64,000 bases of DNA, taken from contig NZ_CP063189.1 in the NCBI RefSeq assembly GCF_028609805.1, forward strand, positions 620,001-684,000, in the 5' to 3' direction. The translations under genes and the position numbers were made by a program. Shown piece after piece: positions 22,593 to 31,640 of this stretch. This DNA comes from Corynebacterium massiliense DSM 45435. GTDB lineage: Bacteria > Actinomycetota > Actinomycetes > Mycobacteriales > Mycobacteriaceae. Position 1 is the stretch's first letter. Every line of letters begins with the position of its first letter. The notes under the pieces are model-generated. The model was not told the DNA's origin and did not search any database. It saw only the letters and a program-made list of their open reading frames with translations.

Positions 22593-22820
22593 AATTTAAA
22601 GTGTTGTATAAACCCAACGGAATGTCAATAGATGGAACCGGATGTTGGGTTCCGGGGTGGGGGTGGGACGGAGGGGGTATCGTCAAGCGGGGGTGCGGGG
22701 AGCCTGGTCGGTCCTGTGGTAAAGGAATGTTTGTTCGTCTGGGAATAGTTCGGTGTCCAGGGTGGTTGTTAGGGTTAAGAATCGAACAAAGAACCGAATA
22801 CCTAGGGGCTGACCAAGCCG
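22593..22820. promoter_or_regulatory. Divergent promoter region between XRE and HNH genes
   Basis: A short AT-rich stretch (22592-22616) with TATACA- and TAAATT-like hexamers on the minus strand probably holds the XRE promoter, overlapped by GTTG-N8-CAAC. The rest is G-rich. It contains the only clearly intergenic copy of the CATCGnCAAGC-like motif (ATCGTCAAG at 22679). Confidence 0.4.
22677..22688 (+). repeat. Dispersed short motif family CATCGnCAAGC (intergenic member)
   Basis: GTATCGTCAAGC here is one of at least 35 copies of ATCGnCAAG in the window. Others on the plus strand begin at 248, 2293, 5531, 14573, 15493, 16333, 18084, 19449, 19702, 22175, 24536, 25751, 26111, 27497, 32331, 36483, 38042, 42505, 44042, 44216, 55982 and 59215. 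Reverse-complement copies (CTTGnCGAT) begin at 2012, 2075, 3889, 6910, 19404, 24320, 29238, 33064, 33597, 40980, 49583, 52470 and 62816. Usual context is G(G/A)C before and C after. Confidence 0.7.
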
Positions 22821-24068
22821 ATGTTGCCGTACTACAAAGTCCACACACCCGACAACGACCTAGCCACCACCGCCACCGCGATTCGTACCCAGACCTACTT
22901 CTTGTTCAAGCGCCATCTTCCTGATGTGGAGGAGGACTTCGAACTATGCGCTAAGAAGTTCGCCAGCCTCACCGGCATTTCGGCTGGGAGAGCGGGAGAT
23001 ATTATTACTGCGCTGTATCGGCTGAAAGAGCTGCCGAAGCTCGAGGCTCTGCAGGAGAGTCTTTTCCACTTGGACTTCGCTCGTCTCATCGCAATCGATC
23101 GCGTGCTCAACAAGCTCTACCTTCCGGACGAGGAGGTGCTTGCGCGTATCGATGACGCTCTGACCAGCTACCTCACCCCGCGCCGGGCGGGCCAGGAGCT
23201 GCCGAGCATTAGAAACCTGCGCAGAAAAGTCAACATGCTTGTCGCCGCTGAAGATCCGCAGCTCGGGGTAGGTGAAAGCGACGAGGATGTCCTGTGGCGC
23301 CGTCGCAAAAGAATATATGACTCGTACTCTCTGCCGGGCGGAATGGGAGCGATCGAGGCGCAATACGACGCCGACACAACCGCCCAGCTCGATGCGGCTA
23401 TTTCTCGTACCGCCGATGAGTATGGCGTGTCCAAATCGCAGGCGTTGGCGATGCTTATCTTGAACGATATCGAACGCCCCACCAATGTCACTTTGCACGT
23501 CTACCAGGCGACCGACCGGCCGAACAGCCCGGTCTATGTCCAGGACTTCGGGTGGGTGGATCCCGAAACGGGCAAGCGGCTCGCTGCCCGCGCAACGACA
23601 ACCCGGGACATGAGCTTCGCTGCGCAGGCCAAAAGCGACAGCTACGCCACTCCGGACCTCATCAAGGCATATATCAACGGCCGCGACGGGCACTGCCGCT
23701 ACCCGGGCTGTTCGCGGCCGGCCTCGAAATGCCAGAAAGACCACTGCGTGGACTTCAAAAAGGGCGGGCCCACCGCCGCATGGAACCTAGTGAACCTGTG
23801 CCAACACCACCACAACATCAAGACCGACAAGCGGGCAAAGTACGTCATCGACCCGGATGCCGACGATGTCGTGTGGTTGTTCGCCGACGGCACCTGGGAA
23901 GCCACGGTCGCGGAAGGGCCGCTATCACCCGACGCGTGCAACTGGCTGCAGACCATCGAGCAGGCAATCATCGCCCGGAGGCGCAACGCACATGAGCGGG
24001 CCAAAGCCAATTACGAAGCGCAGCAAGCTAGCCCCGACCCCGACGAGTGGGGTGAACCGCCGTTCTAG
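22821..24068 (+). CDS. DUF222/HNH endonuclease domain protein (13E12-type)
   Basis: 415 aa. The long helical N-terminal region (DUF222-like, about 1-270) is followed by an HNH module at about 290-335: CRYPGC, KCQKDHCVDF, then NLVNLCQHHHN, giving the Cys pairs and His/Asn residues of a zinc-supported HNH nuclease. Such proteins are multicopy in many actinobacteria and are linked to the M. tuberculosis REP13E12 elements, though no mobility signature (repeats, att site) is seen here. Its stop shares the tetranucleotide CTAG with the stop of the convergent helicase-associated gene. Confidence 0.85.
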   Translation: MLPYYKVHTPDNDLATTATAIRTQTYFLFKRHLPDVEEDFELCAKKFASLTGISAGRAGDIITALYRLKELPKLEALQESLFHLDFARLIAIDRVLNKLYLPDEEVLARIDDALTSYLTPRRAGQELPSIRNLRRKVNMLVAAEDPQLGVGESDEDVLWRRRKRIYDSYSLPGGMGAIEAQYDADTTAQLDAAISRTADEYGVSKSQALAMLILNDIERPTNVTLHVYQATDRPNSPVYVQDFGWVDPETGKRLAARATTTRDMSFAAQAKSDSYATPDLIKAYINGRDGHCRYPGCSRPASKCQKDHCVDFKKGGPTAAWNLVNLCQHHHNIKTDKRAKYVIDPDADDVVWLFADGTWEATVAEGPLSPDACNWLQTIEQAIIARRRNAHERAKANYEAQQASPDPDEWGEPPF

Positions 24069-26173
24069 GACAGGGAAATCGCCGAGATTCGGTGCAGCGG
24101 GAAGCGGACTGTCTGCCCGCCGGTGAGGACGTCGGCCTGCCCGCCGTTCACGCTCAGCGGGGTGGCGGTAATAGTTCGCGGCGTGCCGTTTTTGTCCGCA
24201 TACGTAATGGACACGGGACGTCCCCCGCGGGCCGCGACATGAAGGAGGTCCAGCGACGGGCTGGCATCCGTCGAGCCGTCAGCGTCGTCCCCGTCGTGGT
24301 CTCGGATCGAGCGCACGACCTTGTCGATGTCGAGCCCGCGGTCCGGGCGTGCCCGTGGACTAGGCAGGGGAACCGTTGCAGGCTCGGGCCGGGCGTCGAT
24401 GGAGGCCCCGGTTTCGTCTTCGGCGGCGGGACTGAAGCCTTGTTCGCGCAGCTTGTCCAGGACGGCCGACAGCCGCAGCGTGCTCACTGCAACGGTAGGG
24501 GCGATGAGGCGGAGCTGGGGGAGGTGGCGTGTGGCATCGGCAAGCAGGGCAGGGTCCTCGCTGCGCACGTAGCACAAAGCCGCGCCGGACCGGAGGGTAC
24601 CGTGGCGGCGGGTGAGGTCGTCGAGGAGATAAGTGACGGTTTGCGGCACCTCGCCGATGGCGTGCTCGCGCAGGAAGTCGGCCAGTTCGCCGGCGGTCGC
24701 GCCGTGGTCGAGGCCGCGGCGAAGCGAGTTTTCGCTTAGACGATACACGCTGGCCAGGCCGGGCGACTCCAACTCCGCGATCGTGGCCAGCCGCTTCCGA
24801 ATATCTGGCTCCAGGGGCCCGGGGGCCAAGATCGTCATGTCGGCCTGCACGATGAACTGGTCGACGGTGGCAGGGGTCAGCTCCGCAGTCACGGCGCTGG
24901 TGTCTTCGTCCTCGGCGCGGATAAGCACGGAGGTGGCGCGCCCGCGGGCGATGAGGCCTACACGCTCCGCTTCCGCATGGAGGTTCTCAATGGTGCTCGC
25001 GGCCGTCGACGAGGCGAACAACGGGAACCTAAACCGCAGCTCCTCGAGGAATTCGGGGAAAGCCAATTCGCCGTCGGTGTGGCGGTACACGGAAAGGACG
25101 CGGTCGCGAAAGCCGTTCAGCCGTGGGCGGTTGGTCTCCGGGTCGATGCCGCGGGTGGACATCCAGGTGGCCCAGGGGGAGTTGAGCCAGGCATCGATAA
25201 GTACGGCCCAGCGTTCGGATAGCTCGGCCTCCTGCCAATCGAGACCGCGGGTAGTGGCGCCAAGGAAATTGCCGTCAAACCCTTTCGGTTCGCCGCGGCC
25301 CAAAAGCCCCGCCGCGAAACCGAGTCCGACCAAGCGGGCAGCATCGGTCGGGGTAGTGTTCAGGGATTTCGCCAGCTGCTTGACCGAACGCACCCCGAGG
25401 GACTTGTCTTTGAGCAGCTCGATGGGGCTGTAGCCGACGGCGTCGATGAGCTCTCCGACAAGGCGGACGACCTCGAGCCCGGCAGCGGCGCCTGCCTCGT
25501 CCGCTTTCTTATCGATGCCCGGTTGACCCGCCCTACCCGACGGCTGCGTGGGGATGGGCGCGGCGTCCTCCCCGCGCAACGCGGACCGCACGGCCCGTGG
25601 GAGGCGCACCGTGCGGGAATCGACGCGCTGCAAGAGGCCGGCTGCGAGAAGTTGTGGAATGGGACGGGACGGATCGGCATCAGGGGCCGCGTCCCGGGTG
25701 GTGCCGGTGCCGCCCGCCTGGAGGAGGGTGTTGAGGATGTGCCGCTGGGAATCGTCAAGCTGGGCAAGATCCTCTGGCGAGACGGCCGCTTGGTCGAGAA
25801 GGCTCCAGCCGGTGGGCAGCGCCGGGATGACCTCGCTGGCGAGGTAGACCTTGTCGCCAGCGGGGAAGGCGAGGGCTTTGTCGGTCAAACCCTCGATGGC
25901 TTGTGCGTCCTCTGGGGGCGGGGAGGCAGGTTCCAGCTCTGCTCCGTCGGCGGCGAGCCGTTCCGCGGCCAAAAGCTCCGCGGCGGTGCACTCGGCGAGC
26001 GCGCGGGCGACGGACTGCCGTAGCAGTAAACGTGTGGCCAGGGCGTCGATGCCTGGCGGCAACGGGTGGGCCGCGTCGGGGCGGTTGCGGACGATGGTCG
26101 CCAAGGCGGCATCGTCAAGCCCGGCAAGCCACTTACGGAATGTCGCGGTAGGAGAGGGGGTGGAACCAGTCAT
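24065..26173 (-). CDS. Helicase-associated DNA-binding protein (Rv0862c-type)
   Basis: 702 aa, matching the size and style of the actinobacterial protein normally encoded beside XPB. It carries a helicase C-terminal-associated (Helicase_C_3-like) domain but no Walker A or DEAD box, so it is not itself a helicase. The middle region (about 240-500) is built of winged-helix-like segments; the end (about 590-700) contains a WYL-like beta stretch (LLHVAARGGRPVSITYADKNG). Likely an accessory factor in DNA repair or strand handling with XPB. It begins 50-65 bp from the divergent small-protein gene. Confidence 0.8.
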   Translation of the reverse strand: MTGSTPSPTATFRKWLAGLDDAALATIVRNRPDAAHPLPPGIDALATRLLLRQSVARALAECTAAELLAAERLAADGAELEPASPPPEDAQAIEGLTDKALAFPAGDKVYLASEVIPALPTGWSLLDQAAVSPEDLAQLDDSQRHILNTLLQAGGTGTTRDAAPDADPSRPIPQLLAAGLLQRVDSRTVRLPRAVRSALRGEDAAPIPTQPSGRAGQPGIDKKADEAGAAAGLEVVRLVGELIDAVGYSPIELLKDKSLGVRSVKQLAKSLNTTPTDAARLVGLGFAAGLLGRGEPKGFDGNFLGATTRGLDWQEAELSERWAVLIDAWLNSPWATWMSTRGIDPETNRPRLNGFRDRVLSVYRHTDGELAFPEFLEELRFRFPLFASSTAASTIENLHAEAERVGLIARGRATSVLIRAEDEDTSAVTAELTPATVDQFIVQADMTILAPGPLEPDIRKRLATIAELESPGLASVYRLSENSLRRGLDHGATAGELADFLREHAIGEVPQTVTYLLDDLTRRHGTLRSGAALCYVRSEDPALLADATRHLPQLRLIAPTVAVSTLRLSAVLDKLREQGFSPAAEDETGASIDARPEPATVPLPSPRARPDRGLDIDKVVRSIRDHDGDDADGSTDASPSLDLLHVAARGGRPVSITYADKNGTPRTITATPLSVNGGQADVLTGGQTVRFPLHRISAISLS

Positions 26174-26238
26174 GATGTGAGCAGAGTCTAGTAGCGCTTC
26201 AGTTACTTTTTTCCGCGTGGTTTGGCAGAATGGTGCCT

Positions 26239-26424
26239 ATGGCAAACGTAGAAAAGAAGAACTTTGTGTCCCCGGCTTGGCCGACCACGGCGCGCGAGCA
26301 CGCCGTGACTGAAATCTCCGCGCCGTTCGCTGGCGCGCCCATCCCGTTTGGTGACGACATGGTTCTTCCGCGACCGGTCGAAGAGCTGGGCTACGTTCAC
26401 CCGTACACCCGCATTAACCGCTAG
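26239..26424 (+). CDS. Small conserved actinobacterial protein
   Basis: 61 aa from ATG 26239 (MANVEKKN); an ATG at 26230 would add three residues. Position between the Rv0862c-type gene and rpf matches M. tuberculosis Rv0863, a small conserved hypothetical protein. It is rich in Pro, Ala and aromatic residues (SPAWPTTAREHAV, ELGYVHPYTRINR) and has no membrane helix or known motif. A bidirectional terminator follows. Confidence 0.7.
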   Translation: MANVEKKNFVSPAWPTTAREHAVTEISAPFAGAPIPFGDDMVLPRPVEELGYVHPYTRINR

Positions 26425-26456
26425 AGCTACTAGTAGGTTCTAGCAGCTCAAGTACC

Positions 26457-26502
26457 AAAAAGAACTCCTCCATTCCCGCTGTGGGAAGGAGGAGTTCTTT
26501 TT
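26457..26502. terminator. Bidirectional terminator between small gene and rpf1
   Basis: AAAAAGAACTCCTCC (26457-26471) is the perfect reverse complement of GGAGGAGTTCTTTTT (26488-26502), with an inner CCC/GGG pair in the loop. It has A and T runs on both flanks, so it can end transcription from both convergent genes. Confidence 0.9.
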
Positions 26503-26525
26503 CTCTGTGAGGAAGGGGAGGACCT

Positions 26526-27490
<965 letters not shown>

Positions 27491-27874
27491 GTGCCCATCG
27501 GCAAGGTGAAGTGGTACGACCCCGACAAGGGGTTCGGGTTCGTCTCCAACCCGGGTGATGAAGACGTCTATGTCAGCCGCCACGTACTGCCGGAAGGCGT
27601 CGACGAGCTTGTCCACGGCCAGCGCATCGAATTCGACTTCGCGGCTGGCAAGCGCGCCCCGCAGGTCCTGCGCATCAAGGTGCTCGAGACTCCGCGCCGC
27701 AAGAAGGGGCCGTCCCGAAAACCCGCGGAGCTGTCCAGCATGGTCTCCGACGTCATGACGGTCCTAGAAACTCAGGTCCAGCCCACCCTTGCGCAGGGCC
27801 GCTACCCAGAGCGCAAGACCGGACGGCAGGTCGCGAGCATCCTGCGGGCGATTGCCAAGGAGCTCGACAGCTAG
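27491..27874 (+). CDS. cspB: Cold-shock domain protein with C-terminal extension
   Basis: 127 aa from GTG 27491. Residues 1-66 are the cold-shock OB fold with RNP1 KGFGFVS (14-20) and RNP2-like VYVSRHVL. Residues 67-127 are an added basic/helical tail (PRRKKGPSRKP, then a helical end) found in actinobacterial CspB relatives and absent from 67-aa CspA. It should bind single-stranded nucleic acid. Its TAG stop shares CTAG with the stop of the convergent DUF2771 gene. Confidence 0.85.
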   Translation: MPIGKVKWYDPDKGFGFVSNPGDEDVYVSRHVLPEGVDELVHGQRIEFDFAAGKRAPQVLRIKVLETPRRKKGPSRKPAELSSMVSDVMTVLETQVQPTLAQGRYPERKTGRQVASILRAIAKELDS

Positions 27875-28410
27875 TCGTCGTCCATCGTGGACAGTGACCA
27901 CACCACGCTGTACGGGGCCTCTTCCTTCCCGTCGACCTCGCTGACCATCACGGAGGAGACCTCCACCACCTGCAGGTGCGGGCGGTCCTTGGAGTCCGAC
28001 TCCTCGATGGGGTCGACCGAGCCCGGTACGTCGACCGAGTTTTCCTCGCCGGCGCCATAGACCGTCTCGTCGTTCGCGGCCGGATTGTCGTAGATGCGCA
28101 GCAGCTTCCACTGGGTGTTGCTGATTTCCTTTGGAATATCCAAGTGGAGTGTCTCGTCGTCACCGACCTTGAGGTTGGGGACTTTTCCCTCGGGGCACTC
28201 CACGCCCAGCTCGCAGACCAAGTACGGCGCGACCTCCTCGGTGCGGTCGCCGACGGACGCTGTCAGCGAAATGGAGGCGGGATCCGGACCGGGCCGGTTG
28301 TTCCACCAGCTCTGGATGAGCACTGCGCCGACCGCGATGACCGCCACCGCGATGATGAGCCCGAGGATCTGCAGCAGGGACTTTTTCCGTGCCTCTTTGC
28401 GCGTTGCCAT
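27871..28410 (-). CDS. DUF2771 family membrane-anchored protein
   Basis: 179 aa from ATG 28410 (MATRKEARKKSLLQ); the longer reading frame upstream has no support. One transmembrane helix (about 13-33) places the remaining domain outside. That domain contains a VCELGVECPEG cysteine pair likely to form a disulfide, then beta-rich sequence. This is the DUF2771 pattern of Corynebacterium and Mycobacterium. Function unknown. It lies 11 nt after the glutamine-cyclotransferase gene and is likely co-transcribed. Confidence 0.8.
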   Translation of the reverse strand: MATRKEARKKSLLQILGLIIAVAVIAVGAVLIQSWWNNRPGPDPASISLTASVGDRTEEVAPYLVCELGVECPEGKVPNLKVGDDETLHLDIPKEISNTQWKLLRIYDNPAANDETVYGAGEENSVDVPGSVDPIEESDSKDRPHLQVVEVSSVMVSEVDGKEEAPYSVVWSLSTMDDD

Positions 28411-28421
28411 GGCAGTGAATG

Positions 28422-29309
28422 CTACTCGTTTGGGGTAAGCCGCACGCGGTACAGGTCTGGCCAACGTTTGCCCGTGAGATAGAACTCGGGCACGCCGTCT
28501 TCGTCTTCGGTCTCCGGGATCGCGGCTATGCCGTTGAGCACGTTGTCCGGATCGTTCGCTGCGCGGTTGGGCAGGCCGGAGGCATCGATAATTGCGGTGA
28601 CCTCGCCGGTGGCGGGGTCGATGCGCAGGATGTCCGTGGACATCCACACGTTGGCGTACACGTCCCCGCCCACGCACTCCAGCTCGTTGATCTTGTCCAC
28701 CGGGGAGCCCTGGTTGGTCACCTCGACCGAGCCGCCGCCGGCCATCGTCTTCGGGTCGTGGAAGGTCAGCTCCGAGGTGCCGTGGGAGACCACCAGCTCG
28801 GGCGTCGGCAGGGGAGAGGTGCCGTCCACGTTGAGGCGGCGCGGGTGGGTCGGTAGCTCGCACACGCCCCAGCCCTCGCCGCCATCCGGGTGAGCCACGT
28901 GGTCGACGGAGAGGTCTTTCGGGTTGCGCAGCGTGGCAATGTGGTCTTTCCACGTCAGCTGCCAAATGCCGCCCGCGGACTGCGTGATGCCCTCGCCAAA
29001 GAGGGAATCGTGCATGGCGGCGGAGTTGATCTCTTCTCCCGTCTCGGGATCTATGCGGTAGATGCCGGACGTGCCGTAGCCGCCCGTGCCCACCAGCAGG
29101 GAACCATCCCGGCGATCTACCTCTAGGCCTTGGGTGAAGTAGTCGGCGTTGAACGGCAGCGTGTCCGTAACTTCCGCGCGCAGATGCTCAGGCTCGGCGG
29201 GGCGGTCGCTTATGTCCTCGCCGTCGCCGTCGCTGTGCTTGTCGATGCTGCACCCCACCACGAGACCAACCAGACAGAGGCAGGAGAGAAGCCGGAACCG
29301 AGAACCCAT
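28422..29309 (-). CDS. Glutamine cyclotransferase-like lipoprotein
   Basis: 295 aa from ATG 29309; ATG 29318 would add three residues. A signal peptide with lipobox VVGC (Cys about residue 20) anchors it outside. The rest is a beta-propeller like plant-type glutaminyl-peptide cyclotransferases, with FTQGLEV near 58-64, WQLTWKD near 115-121 and INELECVGGDVYANVW near 205-220 as the family's recognisable blade stretches. It would form N-terminal pyroglutamate on exported proteins. It starts about 30 bp from the divergent DUF3027 gene. Confidence 0.82.
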   Translation of the reverse strand: MGSRFRLLSCLCLVGLVVGCSIDKHSDGDGEDISDRPAEPEHLRAEVTDTLPFNADYFTQGLEVDRRDGSLLVGTGGYGTSGIYRIDPETGEEINSAAMHDSLFGEGITQSAGGIWQLTWKDHIATLRNPKDLSVDHVAHPDGGEGWGVCELPTHPRRLNVDGTSPLPTPELVVSHGTSELTFHDPKTMAGGGSVEVTNQGSPVDKINELECVGGDVYANVWMSTDILRIDPATGEVTAIIDASGLPNRAANDPDNVLNGIAAIPETEDEDGVPEFYLTGKRWPDLYRVRLTPNE

Positions 29310-29338
29310 GTGGTTCATTGTGCCCGACGTATCCCATA

Positions 29339-30022
29339 ATGAGGAACGTGACTGACTCGAACCCCAATCCGTTATTCGGGCAACAGGCAGTAGAGATAGC
29401 GCGCCGCGCACTGGAGGAGCTCGACGAGGGCGGGGTAGGCGAACACCTCGGCTTCTTCGCCGTGTCCGGCGCAGGCAACGTGGCGACTCTGCGCTTCTCC
29501 GCCGACTTGCCGGGCTACCCGGGCTGGGAGTGGCACGCGGTCGTCGCGTGCGCGAGTGGGGCGGCGGACGTGACCGTCAACGAGGTCGCACTCGTGCCCG
29601 GTAACACCGGCCAGGCCCTGCAGGCGCCGGACTGGGTACCGTACGCCGATCGCGTCCGCCCCGGCGACCTGGGGCCGGGGGATGTGTTCCCGCCGGAACC
29701 TGATGATCCGCGCATCGCCAATGGCACGCTTACGCGCGCGGGGCTGGACGGCGCCCGCGCGCGGTGGCGCGACGGTGACTTCGGGCCCCACTCGGAGATG
29801 GCCACGCAGGCGCGGTTGAAGTGCCGCACCTGCGCCTTTTTCCTCCCCACAGGCGACGAGATCGGACCTAACTTCGGCGTGTGCGCCAACAAGTTCTCCG
29901 CCGACGGGCGGGTCGTGCATGCGGCGTATGGTTGCGGCGCGCACTCGGAAACGCGGGTGGACACCGGCGACGACTTCACCCCGGGAGAGGTCGCCTTCGA
30001 CGACGAGGAGCCGCTTTACTAG
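29339..30022 (+). CDS. DUF3027 family protein
   Basis: 227 aa from ATG 29339; GTG 29348 is an alternative start with a too-close GAGGA. It is cytosolic with no signal or membrane helix. Four cysteines, KCRTCAFF near 163-170, GVCANKF near 185-191 and YGCGAHSET near 205-213, could bind zinc or an Fe-S cluster. This arrangement fits the actinobacterial DUF3027 family. No catalytic role is known. It lies near the cspB/rpf block as in other corynebacteria. Confidence 0.75.
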   Translation: MRNVTDSNPNPLFGQQAVEIARRALEELDEGGVGEHLGFFAVSGAGNVATLRFSADLPGYPGWEWHAVVACASGAADVTVNEVALVPGNTGQALQAPDWVPYADRVRPGDLGPGDVFPPEPDDPRIANGTLTRAGLDGARARWRDGDFGPHSEMATQARLKCRTCAFFLPTGDEIGPNFGVCANKFSADGRVVHAAYGCGAHSETRVDTGDDFTPGEVAFDDEEPLY

Positions 30023-30122
30023 CGCAGGGCCGCTCGGTGGATTTTGTGAATTCCCAGCAAACAGGGAGACTGGGGTACGGCAAAATCAATACACCTCCTG
30101 GCACTAGGTAAAGGGGCTATCT

Positions 30123-31547
30123 ATGGGCGCGGCCTTAGATCGATTCTTCACAATCTCCCAACGCGGTTCGACAATCGGGACTGAGGTGCGCGCGGGAACG
30201 GTCTCGTTCTTTGCGATGGCCTACATCATCCTGCTCAACCCGCTCATCGTCGGCACGGTGGAAGATGTCACCGGGCACGCGCTGGGAACCACCCAGGTCG
30301 CCGCCGCCACCGCGCTCATCGCCGGCCTGATGAGCATCATCTTCGGCGCGATTGCTAACTATCCCTTCGCCTTCGCGGCCGGGCTGGGCGTCAATTCGTT
30401 CGTCGCCGTGACCTTGGTAAGCACCGAGGGGCTGACCTGGCCCGAGGCCATGGGGCTTGTGGTCCTCGACGGCATCATCATCGTGCTGTTGGCGGCTAGC
30501 GGTTTCCGTTCCGCGGTCTTCGCAGCCATCCCGAACTCCATGCGCGCGGCCATGGGCGTCGGCGTGGGCATGTTCATCGCGATGCTTGGCTTTGTCGATG
30601 GCGGCTTTGTCACCCGTGTGCCCGACGCGGCCGGCACCACGGTTCCGGTCGGGCTGGGCATCAACGGATCCATCGCCTCGCTGCCCACCCTCATCTTCGT
30701 TATCGGGCTCATCATCTGCTCGTTCATGGTCATCCGGAACATTCCGGGCGGCCTGTTCATCGGCATCGTGCTCACCACGATCATCGCGATGATTCTCCAG
30801 GCGGTTTACGGCACCGGATCGGCGGCGGAGGAGACCGGCGGCTGGGGCATGGCCGTGCCGGAGATCCCGAACTCGCTCGGCGGGCTGCCGGATCTGTCGA
30901 TCGTGGGCAACGTCAGCCTCTTCGGCGCGTTCACGCACATCGGCGTCGTGGCCACCACGCTGCTTGTCTTCACCCTCGTGCTCACCAACTTCTTTGACGC
31001 GATGGGCACCATGACCGCGCTGGGCAACCAGGCCGGCTTGATGGACGAAGACGGCAACCTGCCGGGCATGAAGAAGGCCCTGGTGGTCGAAGGTTTCGGC
31101 GCGGTCGCCGGCGGTATCGGCTCCACCTCGTCGAACACCGTCTTCGTCGATTCCTCGGCGGGCATTGGCGATGGCGCGCGCACCGGTCTGGCCAACATCA
31201 CCACCGGCCTTTTGTTCCTCCTGGCGATGTTTTTCACCCCGTTGTATGAGGCCGTGCCCATTGAAGCCGCCTCGCCCGTCCTGGTCATCGTGGGCGTCAT
31301 GATGACCACCCAGATCGTCAACATTGAGTGGGACAAGCTCTACATCTCCATCCCGGCGTTCCTCACCATCGTGGTGATGCCGTTTACCTACTCCATTGCC
31401 AACGGCATCGGCGTCGGCTTCATCTCGTTCACCCTGCTGTCTGTCTTCGCCGGCCGGGCGCGGAAGCTCCACTGGATCATGTGGCTCATCGCGGCGCTGT
31501 TCGTCCTGTACTTCGCGATGGACCCGATCATGCAGCTGGTGAATTAA
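30123..31547 (+). CDS. NCS2-type nucleobase permease (AzgA-like)
   Basis: 474 aa membrane transporter with 13-14 helices. It opens with FFTISQRGSTIGTEVRAG and has NPLIVG near 39-44, the family-type stretch NFFDAMGTMTALGNQAG near 290-306, and SSNTVFVDSSAGIGDGARTG near 335-355. These are features of the guanine/hypoxanthine/adenine AzgA group rather than the uracil UraA group. SD AAAGGGG lies before the ATG. It is 93 nt upstream of the aminotransferase. The intervening repeats at 31587-31615 suggest the latter has its own control. Confidence 0.88.
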   Translation: MGAALDRFFTISQRGSTIGTEVRAGTVSFFAMAYIILLNPLIVGTVEDVTGHALGTTQVAAATALIAGLMSIIFGAIANYPFAFAAGLGVNSFVAVTLVSTEGLTWPEAMGLVVLDGIIIVLLAASGFRSAVFAAIPNSMRAAMGVGVGMFIAMLGFVDGGFVTRVPDAAGTTVPVGLGINGSIASLPTLIFVIGLIICSFMVIRNIPGGLFIGIVLTTIIAMILQAVYGTGSAAEETGGWGMAVPEIPNSLGGLPDLSIVGNVSLFGAFTHIGVVATTLLVFTLVLTNFFDAMGTMTALGNQAGLMDEDGNLPGMKKALVVEGFGAVAGGIGSTSSNTVFVDSSAGIGDGARTGLANITTGLLFLLAMFFTPLYEAVPIEAASPVLVIVGVMMTTQIVNIEWDKLYISIPAFLTIVVMPFTYSIANGIGVGFISFTLLSVFAGRARKLHWIMWLIAALFVLYFAMDPIMQLVN

Positions 31548-31586
31548 AGTGGTGTGAATCACTTCTCGCTTGGTTAGTCTGATCCG

Positions 31587-31615
31587 TCAACAGTGTTGAA
31601 CACAGCAGTGTTGAA
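31587..31615 (+). promoter_or_regulatory. Operator-like repeats before the aminotransferase
   Basis: TCAACA-G-TGTTGA (31587-31599) is a perfect inverted repeat with one central base. It overlaps a direct repeat of CAGTGTTGAA (31591-31600 and 31606-31615, 15-bp period). The second copy forms a further inverted repeat AACAC-N4-GTGTT. The regulator is unknown. Confidence 0.55.
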
Positions 31616-31640
31616 GTGACCGGAGAGGAGACTGCCCGCG

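Noticed and set aside
30023-30122. Purine riboswitch before the NCS2 permease
   Set aside because: The 100-nt leader lacks the conserved three-way junction core; only an SD and a weak promoter were seen.
30135-31562. 475-aa minus-strand frame across the NCS2 permease
   Set aside because: It is antisense to a clear 13-helix transporter; its own composition (D/H/R-rich) is that of a shadow frame.
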